DNA of 64,000 bases, from contig OX030956.1 in assembly GCA_943735955.1 (NCBI GenBank), positions 897,912 through 961,911 of the forward strand. The letters run 5' to 3'. Below, in pieces: positions 11,201-22,700 of this stretch. The translations under genes were made by a program, and so were the position numbers. Position 1 is the first letter of the stretch, and every line of letters begins with the position of its first letter. Origin of the DNA: Piscicola geometra (Eukaryota; Annelida; Clitellata; Hirudinida; Piscicolidae). The notes beneath the pieces were generated by a model. The model was not told the origin of the DNA and did no database searches. It saw nothing but the letters and a program-made list of their open reading frames with translations.

Positions 11201-14200
11201 GTTGCAGGATATCTTGCTGTACGTGTAGGCTATCACGGCCAACGGAAGAAGGTAGGTGAAGAAAAAAAGAAATACGTTGTACCTGGTAAAGGTTTATAAA
11301 ATTTTATAACACAAAGATCTTTTGAAAGCTATTTCATGTTTTCAAAATAATTTTTGAATTTATATACGTAAGATTCAAAACTTAAATTAGACGTTATGTT
11401 TAAAAGAATGTTTTAGAGTTATTATTATTTTTTTTCTCTTATTCTTTACAAGTTAAGTTTTAAATTAATAGAAACGAATGAAAATAAATGTATATGAAAT
11501 AAACCTATGTTTGAATCAATCAAAATCTAGAAATTTTTCATTTGAATGTTCTTGAAACTTTGAAATGTGGAAAAAAACTATTTGAGTTTTATATACACCA
11601 ATTGGCATTAAACTGAAAACGGTTTTTTCAAAAACACCTTTCATAGGTGCTAAAAAACCATTTAAAGAAATACAATCTTTCTAGATTTTAAAGTAATTAA
11701 ATGAAAATTTTCAACAAGTATATTCAACCATTGTTTATTCCTATTTTTTACGTTTGATTATACGGTTTTTAGTACCCAAAGAGATTAATACAAATATATT
11801 GAGATCTGTTTGTATAAATGAAATTCAATTTTACAAAAAGTAGTTTACTTTAAATGTATGTCATTAAAACTAATTTGATTTTATCGTAAGTTTTTTTATT
11901 TTTTTAGAACCCATCTACATATACCAATAAACTACAAAAGAAATATTTGCTCTTTGTTAACGAATAAGTAAATTTTACTTTTTCAAAAATCACTATACAT
12001 GCAAATAAAAATTTAAGTATTTCCTTATGTTTTTATTGATTTGAAAAAAGTATAAGCTCTTGGTTGGATTAATGTTCAGATGTTTCTAAAGTATTATCAA
12101 AACAGAATTTACTTGTCAAAAAGGTTGGTATACGGACTGGCTGGAACCATTGTAAAAATATATCAAAAAAACTGTGATAGGTAAGTGTGAAATGTTCCAG
12201 AACCAAATTATTGAACAACTTATTGTATAGATGGACTGGCGCAATCGATTAAACACTTGAAACGAGCTCAAAATTGGATTGGGTCCACCGCGCCCACCAT
12301 GCATTAAATGGAATAAAAAAACTGTTGTTATTTTTTGGATTGGGTTCACTTACATGGGAGATAGCCTCAAGAAATTTGTTGTATTAAATCAGAAAAATGC
12401 CCTTTGGGTGCGATTCCTTCAGAGCGCACAAATTTAATCCAAGCTGGTGATCTTATTGTAAGCGAAATGAAAGAAAAATTTTAATTTTACTTAAATATTT
12501 TTATGTTCATTATTGGAATTAATATAGACTTTTCAAATGTATTAGTCTTTAAATTTTGTAAGATTTAATAGTAACATCTATTTTAAGCAATATTATCTCT
12601 TTTTTTAATAAACGAGTTTATAACATTTATTATTTTGTTATAAATTTTTATTTAATAATCTAGAAAAACAAGATAAGTCAGAGTCTTAAAAAGTATGCAT
12701 TAATTTTCAATTAAATGGTTTACACTGCTAATTAAACCTTGTGTATTATCTATACATATTAACTACTGTATTTTATTAACATATAAAAAATTAATTTGTT
12801 TTAAATCATTTTAATTTAAACCCTAACCTTAAAAAAGGATATCTTTTAGACTATATTTTAATGCAATAATAGCGGATAATATCCGACCAAGTTCATTTGT
12901 AGTGTATCTCTAAGTAAATCACTACTTTAAAAGTTCAAAAACAATATTTTTGGTAAAAACAGAAGTTTGAAGAATTAATGAGCTGTAAAAGAATAATGAA
13001 ATTTTTTTCTACTCCATTTAATAAAAAATAACATTATTCATAATAATAAGCTTTAAAAAAATAATATTTTTAAAAAAATCATCACCAAAATTCGAATTCA
13101 ATTGTTTCGAAAGGATCCTTGATGTAGCAGAATGTTCTGTTAATTTCCTCTTGAACGTCAATTTCAGCGTAAGCAATCATAGGGCACGAGAAACCAAACG
13201 ACAAAATCCAGATACATGCAATGGCTACTAACACGGTCTTTGATTTCAGTCGAGGTTTCAGTGGATAAACTATTACCATGTATCTGCCATATTGGATATT
13301 GTTAATTTAATTTATAAAATATTCGGTAACCTGTTTAAACCGATTTATTAATCTAGTTTTAAATATTATTTACTTTCTAAGAATTTTTGAAATGTGTGGT
13401 TTAAAATTATATAAAAGTAGCAAGTTTGAATAGATTTTTATTATGGAATAAAATTTAATAATTAGAATAGGGATTTCATGTCAATTTAGTGAGTCAATAG
13501 AACAAAGCATTTTAATTTTTTGAGACTATGTATGATGAAGTTTTTTCTCACTATGAAAAAGACGGAAAAATATCGATGGTTTCTGTTGTTATGAAAACAC
13601 TCGAAAACGTTTGATGGATCAGCAAATGACTTGGTCTACCATTAAAACAAAAGATTGCAACAGGTTTTCAATTTTCTACTTTTTGTTTACTGAGTTTAAT
13701 TCGATCTTTGAAGCACCTATTTTCTCCTCAAGACTTTGGTGGCTACTAGAGTGTGTGGGAATTGAACTCACGATCTATGTTACAAACTGCAACTCATTAA
13801 CCACGTGTCCACTTGTTTTGAATAGAAAATATAACATTAATAACGACAAGCGTATAACCCGTACAAGCTTCAAGGTCATAAAAGGCAGCAAATTTTAATT
13901 CACGCCCATTGGTTCCACTTAAACCGAAGGAATGTGAATTGAAGTTTTTCAAACATTTCGCTGATGCACTATTATCCGACTTTTGTTAGAAAGCATCATT
14001 AGTGATGTGATTAATAGGCTGTTTGATTCCATGCATCATTCGATAGAAATTCCTTGCGAAGACGTCAAAACTCTTCGAAAATTCAGCCGTGATAAATCAC
14101 TTCTAGATTGAAGATGTGACAATTGAATTTTAATTATTCACCAAAAAGAATCTCGATATATACTCACCATTGCTTTACTTTAAGAAACCTGACAAACTTT

Positions 14201-14753
14201 TTTCCGTCTTTTTCACCGTAGTGGATTTAAAAAGACATATCAGATTTTTTAAATTTATAAAAATTATTTTTCAGTAAATTAGCAGTTCCTTATCAAGGCA
14301 TTTTTTAACTTTTAAAACATAAAATTAAACGTGTCTAAATATTAAAAATCTAAATTTTGTCACATACCTATCAAGAGCAATAGCCATGAGGGTCAAAACA
14401 CTGGAGATGAGGGTGTATGGGACGATGAAGTGGGTGAATTTGCAGTAGTTTTTGCCGAAAGGCCAGTTGCTGCGGCACATGTAGATGAAGTTGAACATGG
14501 TGTTGAAGATGGTTATCAATGTGTCGGCAACGGCTAGATTGACGAGAAAATAATTGGTAACGGTTCGCATTCTTCTATGCCCAATTATGATCCAGATTAA
14601 AATTATATTGCCTCCTCCAGCAACTATTACGATAAGCATGAATGCTATTCCATAGAGAATCTCCAAGTACCAGGGCATTAAGAAGGCGTACTTCTCGTTA
14701 GTGGGGAAAAAGGGGATGCTTTCAGTGGCGTTAAATTGATTTAATTGCTCCAT
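8300..14753 (-). CDS. Tachykinin/natalisin-type neuropeptide GPCR, complete, five exons
   Basis: Coding exons in transcript order are 14753-14368, 13283-13086, 11282-11132, 9025-8826 and 8483-8300. All junctions are GT-AG and phases match, giving 372 residues. The product is a rhodopsin-class plasma-membrane receptor. Visible features are an N-glycosylation site (NAT, residue 8), TM1-TM3 in exon 1, D128-R129-Y130 split by intron 1, and 'YPLKPRL' in intracellular loop 2. TM5 contains 'YNVFLFFFTYLLPL' and is followed by the NLWG motif and 'RSKKK|IVKMM', which closely matches tachykinin receptors. TM6 has C260-W-L-P, and TM7 has N302-P-I-I-Y306 followed by 'FRRGF'. The C-tail is short and basic. 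By family this binds tachykinin-like or natalisin-like peptides and couples to G proteins; which ligand is not decidable here. The start is the only Met before TM1 in an open frame, though an additional 5' exon is possible. Confidence 0.93.
9119..9298 (+). repeat. tRNA-derived SINE, family 1, copy 2
   Basis: Same layout as the copy at 652-836: head GGGTGGTCTAATGAATAACG, box B CGTTCGAGTGC (9173-9183), body 'TTGCAGACTAAGTGGTC' and 'AAGCC..TTCGGCTTA', tail TTATAATGAAGCTCGTCATTC then ATTATTATC. It lies in the intron between the fourth and third GPCR coding exons, antisense to the gene. Confidence 0.75.
9300..10220. other. GPCR intron sequence, nothing recognised
   Basis: AT-rich intron of the receptor gene. 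No conserved frame or repeat identified. Confidence 0.5.
10228..10395 (+). repeat. tRNA-derived SINE, family 2
   Basis: A second tRNA-like head: box A-like GGTTGGCTTAGATGGTAAAA (10244-10263), then an anticodon-arm-like segment, and box B-like AGATCGAATCCC (about 10291-10302). The body (AGCCGTGAGCTATCATATACC, then TTTCACGACTTATGTCGTGTGAGTGG) is unlike family 1. Only this clear copy is in the window, so assignment as a SINE rather than a tRNA pseudogene rests on the extended body. Confidence 0.55.
11283..13085. other. GPCR intron 2 sequence with a GC-richer patch
   Basis: Intron between coding exons 2 and 3. A patch at about 12120-12360 contains two related segments ('GGATTGGGTCCACC' and 'GGATTGGGTTCAC') about 60 bp apart and no convincing frame. 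It may be a transposon remnant. The rest is AT-rich and featureless. Confidence 0.4.
13742..13815 (-). repeat. tRNA-like head (SINE or tRNA pseudogene)
   Basis: On the minus strand the segment shows a box A-like GGACACGTGGTTAATGAG, an anticodon-loop-like 'TTTGTAACA', and a box B-like GAGTTCAATTCCC inside an imperfect T-arm (GTGAG/CCCAC). There is no convincing acceptor stem, so a functional tRNA is unlikely. It abuts a family-1 SINE body on its right side and lies in intron 1 of the GPCR gene. Confidence 0.5.
13834..13935 (-). repeat. Family-1 SINE, body fragment, copy 4
   Basis: Reads as the reverse complement of the family-1 3' half: GACAAGCGTATAACCCGTACAAGCTTC, then GGCAGCAAATTTTAATTCACGCCC, then TTGGTTCCACTTAAACC. 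The head end (higher coordinates) is too eroded to recognise. Confidence 0.55.
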
Positions 14754-15675
14754 TTTTTAAATTGACAATGACTCTTCAAAAAATTATATAATGGTTTTAT
14801 GAGAAAATTAAATGATATTTTTATTAATAAAATAAAAAAAATATTGACTTTTTGTTAAATTATCTTCAAATTAAATTAATTAATTAAAATTCATTACGAA
14901 TAAAACTTAAATTAAAATTTTAAAATTATAGTTTTCATCTTATTTTAAAGATTATCTTTTCATATAAAAATTATGTATTTAGAAATAATCTTGACAAATA
15001 TTATCAATTAACCCATTAACGCATGACTCAAAGGACTTAATTAATTTTTTAACATTTTATTGAAAACCCGATTCTAACAAATAAAATCAAAAAATTAGTC
15101 TGAAATATTTTATACAAAAAAAGTTATGATGAAAATAAAAAATGTCCTTAAAAAAGGACGCTATGCATTGCTACCGACGGTAATCACGATTCGTGGTAGA
15201 TGCTGAAGCACTCCAAATGTAAAGCTACATTACATTTAAGGCATTTCTTTTGCACTTTCTTTCCACATTGCTTGAATCTTTTTTGCCCATCTCCAATTTG
15301 ACCAATAAAATGATCTTATTAGTTTGGATACCACCGATCCACCAAGGCCTAAATCGCTGTTGCAATCTTCCGATGCTCCTTGATATGGGTTTACCAAATA
15401 ACCAAGCCTATTATTTAGACGCCAAACTGTATTCCCAAACCTTATAGGTTTCCCTCTGATAAGTTCTTTTGATGAATGCCTCCCATAATATGACACGATT
15501 GATTCATCAATTGCCAAATGACATTCTTTGGGCTAAAATTTGTAAAATCTGTCATTCATAGCATCAAATAATGGACGCACTTTGGCCATTCTGTCTAATT
15601 TATTAGTTTTCTCATTGTCATTGCAATGAAAATATCTTAATAATTATTCAAATCTGTTGACAGTTATAGCATTGC

Positions 15676-15895
15676 TTACAGCTAGATTGTGTCCATGGTC
15701 GCTTTGTTCGCAATACATCCTGCGGTTTGCCATAGGAACATAGTCTCTTGATTTTGAGGGTAGAGCGCTATAGAAATTTATTTGATTGATTGCCTGAAAG
15801 AATGAGTATAGGCTATAATTATGCTTTCAGGTTTGCTCCTTTAGCAAACCGCAGGATTTACTGCGAACAAAGCGACCATGGACACAATCTAGCTA
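15676..15895. repeat. Internal inverted repeat inside the piggyBac relic
   Basis: Arm 1 (about 15680-15733: GCTAGATTGTGTCCATGGTC, then CTTTGTTCGCAATACATCCTGCGGTTTGC) returns inverted at about 15838-15891. The arms are about 50 bp and nearly identical. Between them is the (ATTG)-tailed dispersed repeat described next. Confidence 0.8.
15736..15795 (+). repeat. (ATTG)-tailed dispersed repeat, copy 1
   Basis: The sequence TCTTGATTTTGAGGGTAGAG, CGCTATAGAAATTTATTTGATTGATTG matches 46704-46764 (TCTTGAATTGGAGGAAAGAG, CACTATAGAACTTTATTTGATTGATTGATTG). Short tandem tails of this kind are typical 3' ends of CR1/L2-type LINEs or their SINEs. Only the terminal ~60 bp is shared. Confidence 0.55.
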
Positions 15896-16485
15896 TACTG
15901 TATAGTTATCAACTTGATGACTGTTACATAAAAAAATTAATTAAACAATGTGAGGAAAGACATGTTTTCAAATTTTGATTTGTCGTGTGAACTGTTAGAA
16001 CTGTATCTGCTGAGAAGAAATCATTGTCATCTTCCAAAATACTAAGGACTTCATGAAGAGCGAATCTGAAAATAATTGTTTTTACCATCAGTATTACTGC
16101 ATAGTGTCCTTAAAAAAGGACACTCAATAAAACACAGTTTTTGGAAATAATATTACATGTAAAATAAAATTTATTTTAAATAAAGATATAAGAATGAATA
16201 ACAATGAAATATTATTATACATTATGAATGGTAGACATTAAATAAAATTATAACTAACTTTTTTTCATGAGCCATGACAAAAACACAAAAAATTTAGTTA
16301 TCGCCTTGAAAAATCAGAATATCGAAACAATCTATCAATTTCAAATCACAAAAAAATTTTTAACAAAGACTTCAGTTTATATAGGACAGGATTAGCTGCA
16401 AAGATAATAAATATAATCAAGATAACTATTATTAAAAAAAACTTTTTATTGCTGTCCTTAAAAAAGAACAGTATGCGTTAATGGG

Positions 16486-16920
16486 TTAAATGTCTAATTT
16501 ATGTTTGTGTGTGCATGTGGTATATGACTTCAACAAATATGTTTAATACAATATTTAATACAATTAATACAATGTTTAAGACTAGAAAAGTTTTTTTGTA
16601 AACACAATAAACCTTCTTTATAAAAAAAAATTAAAACGTTTATTTAAAAAACACTTTTATTTCGCATGAATATATAAAAGCTAGGGGAAATTAAATTATG
16701 AAATTAATTTGTCCTCAACTTTTTATAAGTATAGTAAACCAAACAAAGGTTTATAAGTTTTAGTTTGACTAATATAAATTTTGTGGAAAATAAACGTGTG
16801 ATTGTGGGTGTAATTTTTTAACAATACTGATGAATAATTGCTCTATTTATTATTTTCATATAATATATAATAACACTTTCGTATGCCGATTTTAACTTTA
16901 TAAAACTTTCTATTGCATTT
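16486..16920. other. AT-rich stretch, nothing recognised
   Basis: No feature beyond a short GTGTGTGCATGTGG run near 16507. No coding frame. Confidence 0.5.
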
Positions 16921-16925
16921 GATTA

Positions 16926-17046
16926 AAAATCTAAAAATCAATAAGTATTTTCATTAAAAATCTACAAATCAATAATTATTTTCACTAACAATATAAAAAT
17001 GAATAATTATTTTCACTAAAAATATAAAAATCAATAATTATTTTAA
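16926..17046. repeat. AT-rich minisatellite, about 32 bp x 3.7
   Basis: Units of about 31-34 bp of the form 'AAAAATATAAAAATCAATAA' plus 'TTATTTTCACT' repeat nearly four times with a few substitutions. Confidence 0.75.
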
Positions 17047-17261
17047 AATGTTGTTTTGAAACTATTTAAACTAGGAATCTTATTTCTTTTTAAAATTTGA
17101 ATTATTTCAGAACATTTAACAAGCATAATTAAAATAGTTTTGTATTGACCAAAATTCTAAATGACTTACGATTTTTGTTAATTCAAAATATTCAAAAATT
17201 GCAACTAATTGTTCAAAATATTTTATATATTTTGTGAAATAAAAATATTGTTTAACGTTGT

Positions 17262-17415
17262 TTGTGACCACAGTTTAAGCCTAAACATCCGAAAAGAGCT
17301 TGCATCAGTATATAAACTAGGTATGTAAAAAATGCAGCGTGAGATGGTACATCCAGTGGAAGATTCAGTCCATGGTTTTTCACCCAGGGACGATTCAACA
17401 CAATAAAAAACTTTA
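17262..17415 (-). CDS. Orphan exon-like segment encoding one membrane helix
   Basis: In one minus-strand frame, about 50 codons read without a stop and have protein-like composition: 'RPWVKNHGLNLPLDVPSHAA' followed by a hydrophobic stretch 'FFTYLVYILMQALFGCLG' and 'CGHKQ'. An acceptor-like ATTTAAAG|TT lies upstream and a possible donor AAC|GTTAAA downstream. I do not recognise the family and found no partner exon. It could be one exon of a membrane protein, an exon pseudogene, or chance. Confidence 0.3.
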
Positions 17416-17419
17416 AATA

Positions 17420-19557
17420 AAACTAAAATCAATGTAATAAACTAATATCATTTAAAAAATGTTAAAAAACAAATGTTATTTATTTTATGCAAAAAAATAG
17501 TTCTTCTTATATTCTTTATATTATGAACAATAATTATTGACTATTATTATAGTCTATTATTGTTTGCAATCCTTCAAATGTGGTCATGCGTCATTTATAT
17601 TCTTGAAACTTAGTAAAACGTTTATAACCTATTTACTGAAGAAGGAATAAAATGCAAGAAAAAAAGAAAAATTTAATCTTTACAGAAAATTGGAACCTTA
17701 ATTCATGTCTGCTTTTTTGAAAAGTTTATTTCATATTTAAATAATATTTTCGTATAAAAAACATTTTTTTAACTTTCTATGCATGAGCAGAAGACACGAG
17801 ATTATGCTCATCTACCTTTAGAAATATTGATTTAAAAGTATTTATTTCAACTTCTTTCAATATAAATTCAAAATACGCTAGTATACCTTTGAATCCTAAG
17901 AAAAAAATAAAAAATCACAACTTCCAATTAATTCAGTTGTTTAGTGTTTTCTTAAAAGCCACAATGATCGATACACTGCAGCAGTAATCTCAGTAATAAA
18001 ATCTTTTCTTCATTATATTCACTTTCCAAGGATTGCTTTATTTCCCTGATATTTTAAATTTCTATTAAGTTTTCACAAAGACGCTTAGTATTAGCGAGAC
18101 TTCCCTTTTCCTAGAAGGATAAAAAATGCCATTCAAATGTTTTCTGCTTTTTACTTAGAGGTTGAGTTGCTCATTTATTTAAACAAATTTTTTGAATAAA
18201 AAATAAAGCTTTCTAATTACTTCTATTCATGAATAAAAGAAAAATAAACTAGTTTCAAGTTTCTGTAAAAAAAAATTTTTCTTACTTGAATTCTTTTTAG
18301 TTTGTTTGTGACAACTAAATAACAAGTGTGCATTATAAGTGGTGTTTTAGATTATATTTTCTCAAATTTTGTCAAATTGAATTTAAATTAGACAAATACA
18401 TTTAAATTTTGTAAATTAAAATATTAAATCATCCAATTAAGAAATATATATTTAAACTGGGTTTTTATAGTTTTGCCAAGAATTTGTGATGAAAAATGTT
18501 TCATACATTATATTGCTGTTGATCGGTCAGTAATAGCGTTTATAAAAAGTATAATCTATAAACATTCTATAACCAAAATGCACATTATAATTAAATTCAC
18601 GGTAATAATTACTATATTCTATAATTAAATGTCTTAGATGAAAGCTCGAAAATTGAGTTTACATTAACAAAATATTTTTAAAATAATGAATAATGATTTA
18701 TTTTAAACTAAAATACTCACATATTAGAGATGATTCATTATTCTTATTGAATGAAATTATCACATATTATTAATTTTCAATACAACTTTTTTTATTAAAA
18801 TAATAATCATTGAATTCTACACATTTTCTTATAAATGATTAATTTGTAGATGCCATGCATGATTTTTCTGCTTTTAATTTATCAAATTGACTGAAAACCC
18901 TTCATAGGGCTCGATTGACTTAATGAAAAAAGGCTTTCCAACAATAAAGTAGCTCTAAATCTTTTATTTTCGTGATGATTGATTTTTAGATAATGAACAG
19001 CTATTTTTGCTTTGAGTTGAGCGATAACTTCTTGCTTTTTTAAGATCTATTTTTTGGAATTTCTAGAAGCAACGCAATGTATATTGATTACTTCTTAGCT
19101 TCTTCAACCAATATTATGAATGATATTATTTTAAAAAGTAAAAAAATATTTTTCTAAAAAATATGTAAGGCCTACATTTAGAGCTTTTATATATTCTTAC
19201 TTTTTATTAAGTTTTATCATATGTATTTGAGTTTTTATCACTTTTCACCCTAATTTAAAACTTAATAAATAAAAATTTAAATATACATAACTGCTCTCAA
19301 AATTTTGTAATTTCTAATCATGTGATGAAATAATTGGTTTATGAACTAGAAATATTCATTTTAATTCAACTTGATAATCTTTTCAATATTTTTTTCAATA
19401 GTAACTATTGAACAGCTGATAGTATCTTTTTAAAACTTTTCATAGAAGGCTTTGATAAAATGATCAATTGATTGTGATTACCAGTGGTTGATGTAGGTAA
19501 TCTGGTACTTAACAGTTGCGATAAAACATAATATTATTTTTTACACCTACAAGGCAG
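17420..19557. other. Intergenic AT-rich region upstream of TEP-A
   Basis: No frame, RNA gene or clear repeat recognised. Composition is uniform. Distal regulatory sequence for TEP-A could lie here but nothing visible supports it. Confidence 0.45.
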
Positions 19558-19620
19558 TATAAAATTACAATCAAAAACTATCAATGCTCAATGCAAAGTC
19601 TTGTAGTCAAAAAGTACAAG
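19558..19620 (+). promoter_or_regulatory. TEP-A core promoter and 5' leader exon (predicted)
   Basis: TATAAAA at 19558-19564 is followed about 23 bp later by a TCAAT initiator-like site (19581). A short leader then ends in the donor AAG|GTATTT at 19621, which would splice to the acceptor CGAAG immediately before the ATG at 19762. The same architecture is seen at TEP-B, which raises confidence. Confidence 0.5.
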
Positions 19621-19761
19621 GTATTTTCAAATATTTGTATCTTTAAATATTATCTTCATTTTAATATGATTTCAATAATTTGGGTGGTTAACCTTGAATC
19701 TTAAATTATTTTCTTCATCAAACAAAAATCTAACTCATATGTTTTCTTCCTTCAATCGAAG

Positions 19762-22700
19762 ATGAACTCTTGGATCAATCTTTTTCTACTTTTCTGCTTG
19801 CTGCCCCTTCTTCAAGCAGCAGAGTAAGTTTGTTCAATTAAAAATATTAAATAAAATAGTTTGAAAATTGAAAACAATTGATTTTCAAAATTTTGTTAAA
19901 AAATTATGTTTTGAAATCCACTAATTCATTCTATGTCGGCTAAGCAATATGATTTGATTTTCAATTGCGTTAATTTCATTGTGAACTAATTACAGTCACT
20001 ACGAGATTTTAGTACCCCAAATAGTCAGACCTGGAAATGCATTCAGCGTAGGTTTCACCACATATGCTGCCGAAATCGGAATTTTCAGTCCTGAGTTTGG
20101 TCTAAAGAACTCTAATGGAGATGTTATTGTTAAAAGGATTCAAAAAATATATACTGGTTAATTTTAATCTATCTTTTTGTTTAAAAAAGTTCATTCTATC
20201 TTTAACAAGTTTTTAATGAAATAATGTAATAAAAGTTTATCAAACTTTCTAGTTTTAAAATTTCTATAGTTGACAGTATGATAATTATAAATAACTAAAA
20301 AAATTTAACTTATCAACCTAAAAAGTATATTAAACTTCATTAGCTGCTGTCTTTATGTTATTTCATATTTTATTAAATACTTCCTTTGAATTTGTCCAGA
20401 TTGCACATACCGTCTAACCTTAGCGGTAAAAATTAAATTTTTCCAAACCATGTCCAGATATATCTGATTTAATAAATTTTTTAATAGCTTTGAAATAAGC
20501 TATAAACCATGATAAAAAGCTCCAATATTTCTTCTACACTTCAAGGTTCCAAAAAACATAACGGGTTCTTCTGTTGACTTTTACGCCTATTCCAACCGTA
20601 CTTTTATTCTTGACGTAAAACGGACCGTCACAGTCAACAGGAAAGTGCACTCACTCTTTATTCAGACAGACAAAGGCCTCTACAAACCCGGACAAAAAGG
20701 TTGATAATTTTAGTGGTTAAAACACTAACAACAAGAAAATGACCGTTCCATTAGCTCTAGAAAAATGATTCTTTTTTAATTTTAAAAATCAATTTAAGTT
20801 TAAACTTATTAATCTTCAGTTCTTATAAGAGTGATAGCATTCAACCCCGACCTCAAAGCACACACTGATGAAATTAATGTCGTTATTTATGTGAGTCTTA
20901 TTCTTTTAGTGTTAAAAGCTCGAATTGAATATTTTTCAACTAACTTTATATTATATAGATTGTTTGATTTAAAAAAATATATATATGTATTTAAACTTTA
21001 ATTAATTCAAAATTTGGATTCGGGAATGAATAAATATATCTACAGGATACTGCTCAAAACAAAATAAAAGAGTTTAAAGAAAAAAATAACACAGGTTATC
21101 TAAACCATTTTTCTTTAGGATGCCTCTAGCAGTTATTTTCAAAAAGTTTCACACCGACAGTACTTTAACTATTTACTAATTTTGATTTATTGATTAGAGG
21201 GATTTTTGAGACATTGTTTTATAAACATAAATACTTTCTTCTTGAAGGTGTGATCTCCAGTTATTTGCAATTGTCTGATCCTACTCCACTAGGCCAATGG
21301 AAAATCAAGGCAGAAACCAGCGTTAGTTAATATAAAAAGTTGCAAATATAATGCCCAAAAGAATTTATAAAAAATTAATAATTCATTTGATTTATCAAAC
21401 AAACAAAAACATATCACAAACAGTTTGTGACAGTTGAACAATTTTTTACTGTCGCTGAATATAGTAAGCCCTTCTATATTAAAATTGTTTCAACGTTCAA
21501 CTAAATAGACTAAATCAACTTATTATACAAATTCTAAACAATAAAAAAATCTTAACGTTTTAAAGTTTTGCCGAAGTTCGAAGTATCAGTAGACTTGCCT
21601 TCCTTTTACCTCGTCAATTTGAGAAACCCTCGTCTTCAGGAAGAATTTAGAGCAACTATTCTCGCAACGTAATAAATAAATCAATTTTAAATGTTAAATT
21701 TAATATTTGGAAATCATTCATGAAAAATAAGCTTGAATGTATTAATGGAATTTGAAACTTTAAAAAAAGTTAAAAAAATATTTTTTTTTGAAAAATATGA
21801 ATTTGTATTTATTATATTGAGTTTATTCATTAGGTACACTTATGGAAAGCCGGTTGAAGGAGTTGCTGAAGTGATGGTGATGCTGGACATGTCTTGGTAT
21901 TCTGAAAATCTGCCCATGATAAAAAAAATTGTTGAAGTAAGTAAAAAAAATAATGTATAAAAAATGTGTTCATAAAGTTTCAATGATTCAAAGAGTAATG
22001 TTCTTAGAATTAACCTAATTTAATTTGGTTTCTGTCTTTAAAAATTGTTTTAGAATTTATTAAATTTGTATTTCAAATTTTCTAATTTTCAAACAGTTGA
22101 AATTGGGCAAAGCAGATATTGTACTAAGCTTCACGGAGATCGTAAAGCTTTTACCATCTTTTTGGTTTGTAGAGTCATTGGGGTATCAGAAAATTCGTGT
22201 AAAAGCTGATGTGACAGAAGCACTGACTGGCATAGTTCTCTCTGGTGAAAAAACGGTGCCTTGTCAAACCGCTTTCTATAAACTCGAATTCGTGCCTTCT
22301 ACTAGCCCTAATTATAGGCCAGGGATGGACTACGAAGCTTACGTAAACATAAAATTTTACTTTCAATCTTTTAAATATTTTTAATGACTTTACAAGAACG
22401 TTGACATTTTTAATTTATAGTTATTTCAAGTATAATCTTTAAATTATTCTACATTTCCACAACCAAAAGTTAAGAGTCTTGCGAATAGATGGTAGCCAAG
22501 CACGTTTTGGAACTCTTCCTTCGGCGGATTTTATACCTAAGTCCATTGCCGTCACTGTAACGTTCAATTATCCTTGGTGGTATAGAGGCAAAGTTGAACC
22601 AAAAGTACCAACTACAACTGGACCAACGGTACCTATTACAACTGGACCAACAGAACCTGGTTTATCATCGGTTTCGATACCCCCTACGCCACCTACAACA

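Larger units (their letters stand above)
15012..16485 (-). mobile_element. piggyBac-family transposon relic, non-autonomous
   Basis: The ends are CCCATTAACGCAT and the inverse ATGCGTTAATGGG, flanked on both sides by TTAA (15008-15011 and 16486-16489), the diagnostic piggyBac target duplication. On the minus strand from about 15620 down to 15236 there is transposase-like sequence: 'MAKVRPLFDAMNDRF', a TAG stop, then 'PKECHLAIDESIVSYYGR' (IDE.. carries the first catalytic Asp) and 'DLGLGGSVV'. At 1474 bp it is too short for a full transposase and the frame is broken. The palindromic motif TGTCCTTAAAAAAGGACA or close variants lie near 15145, 16108 and 16453. Confidence 0.88.

Noticed and set aside
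22175..22366. Antisense frame over TEP-A exon 11
   Set aside because: Shadow of a conserved coding exon.
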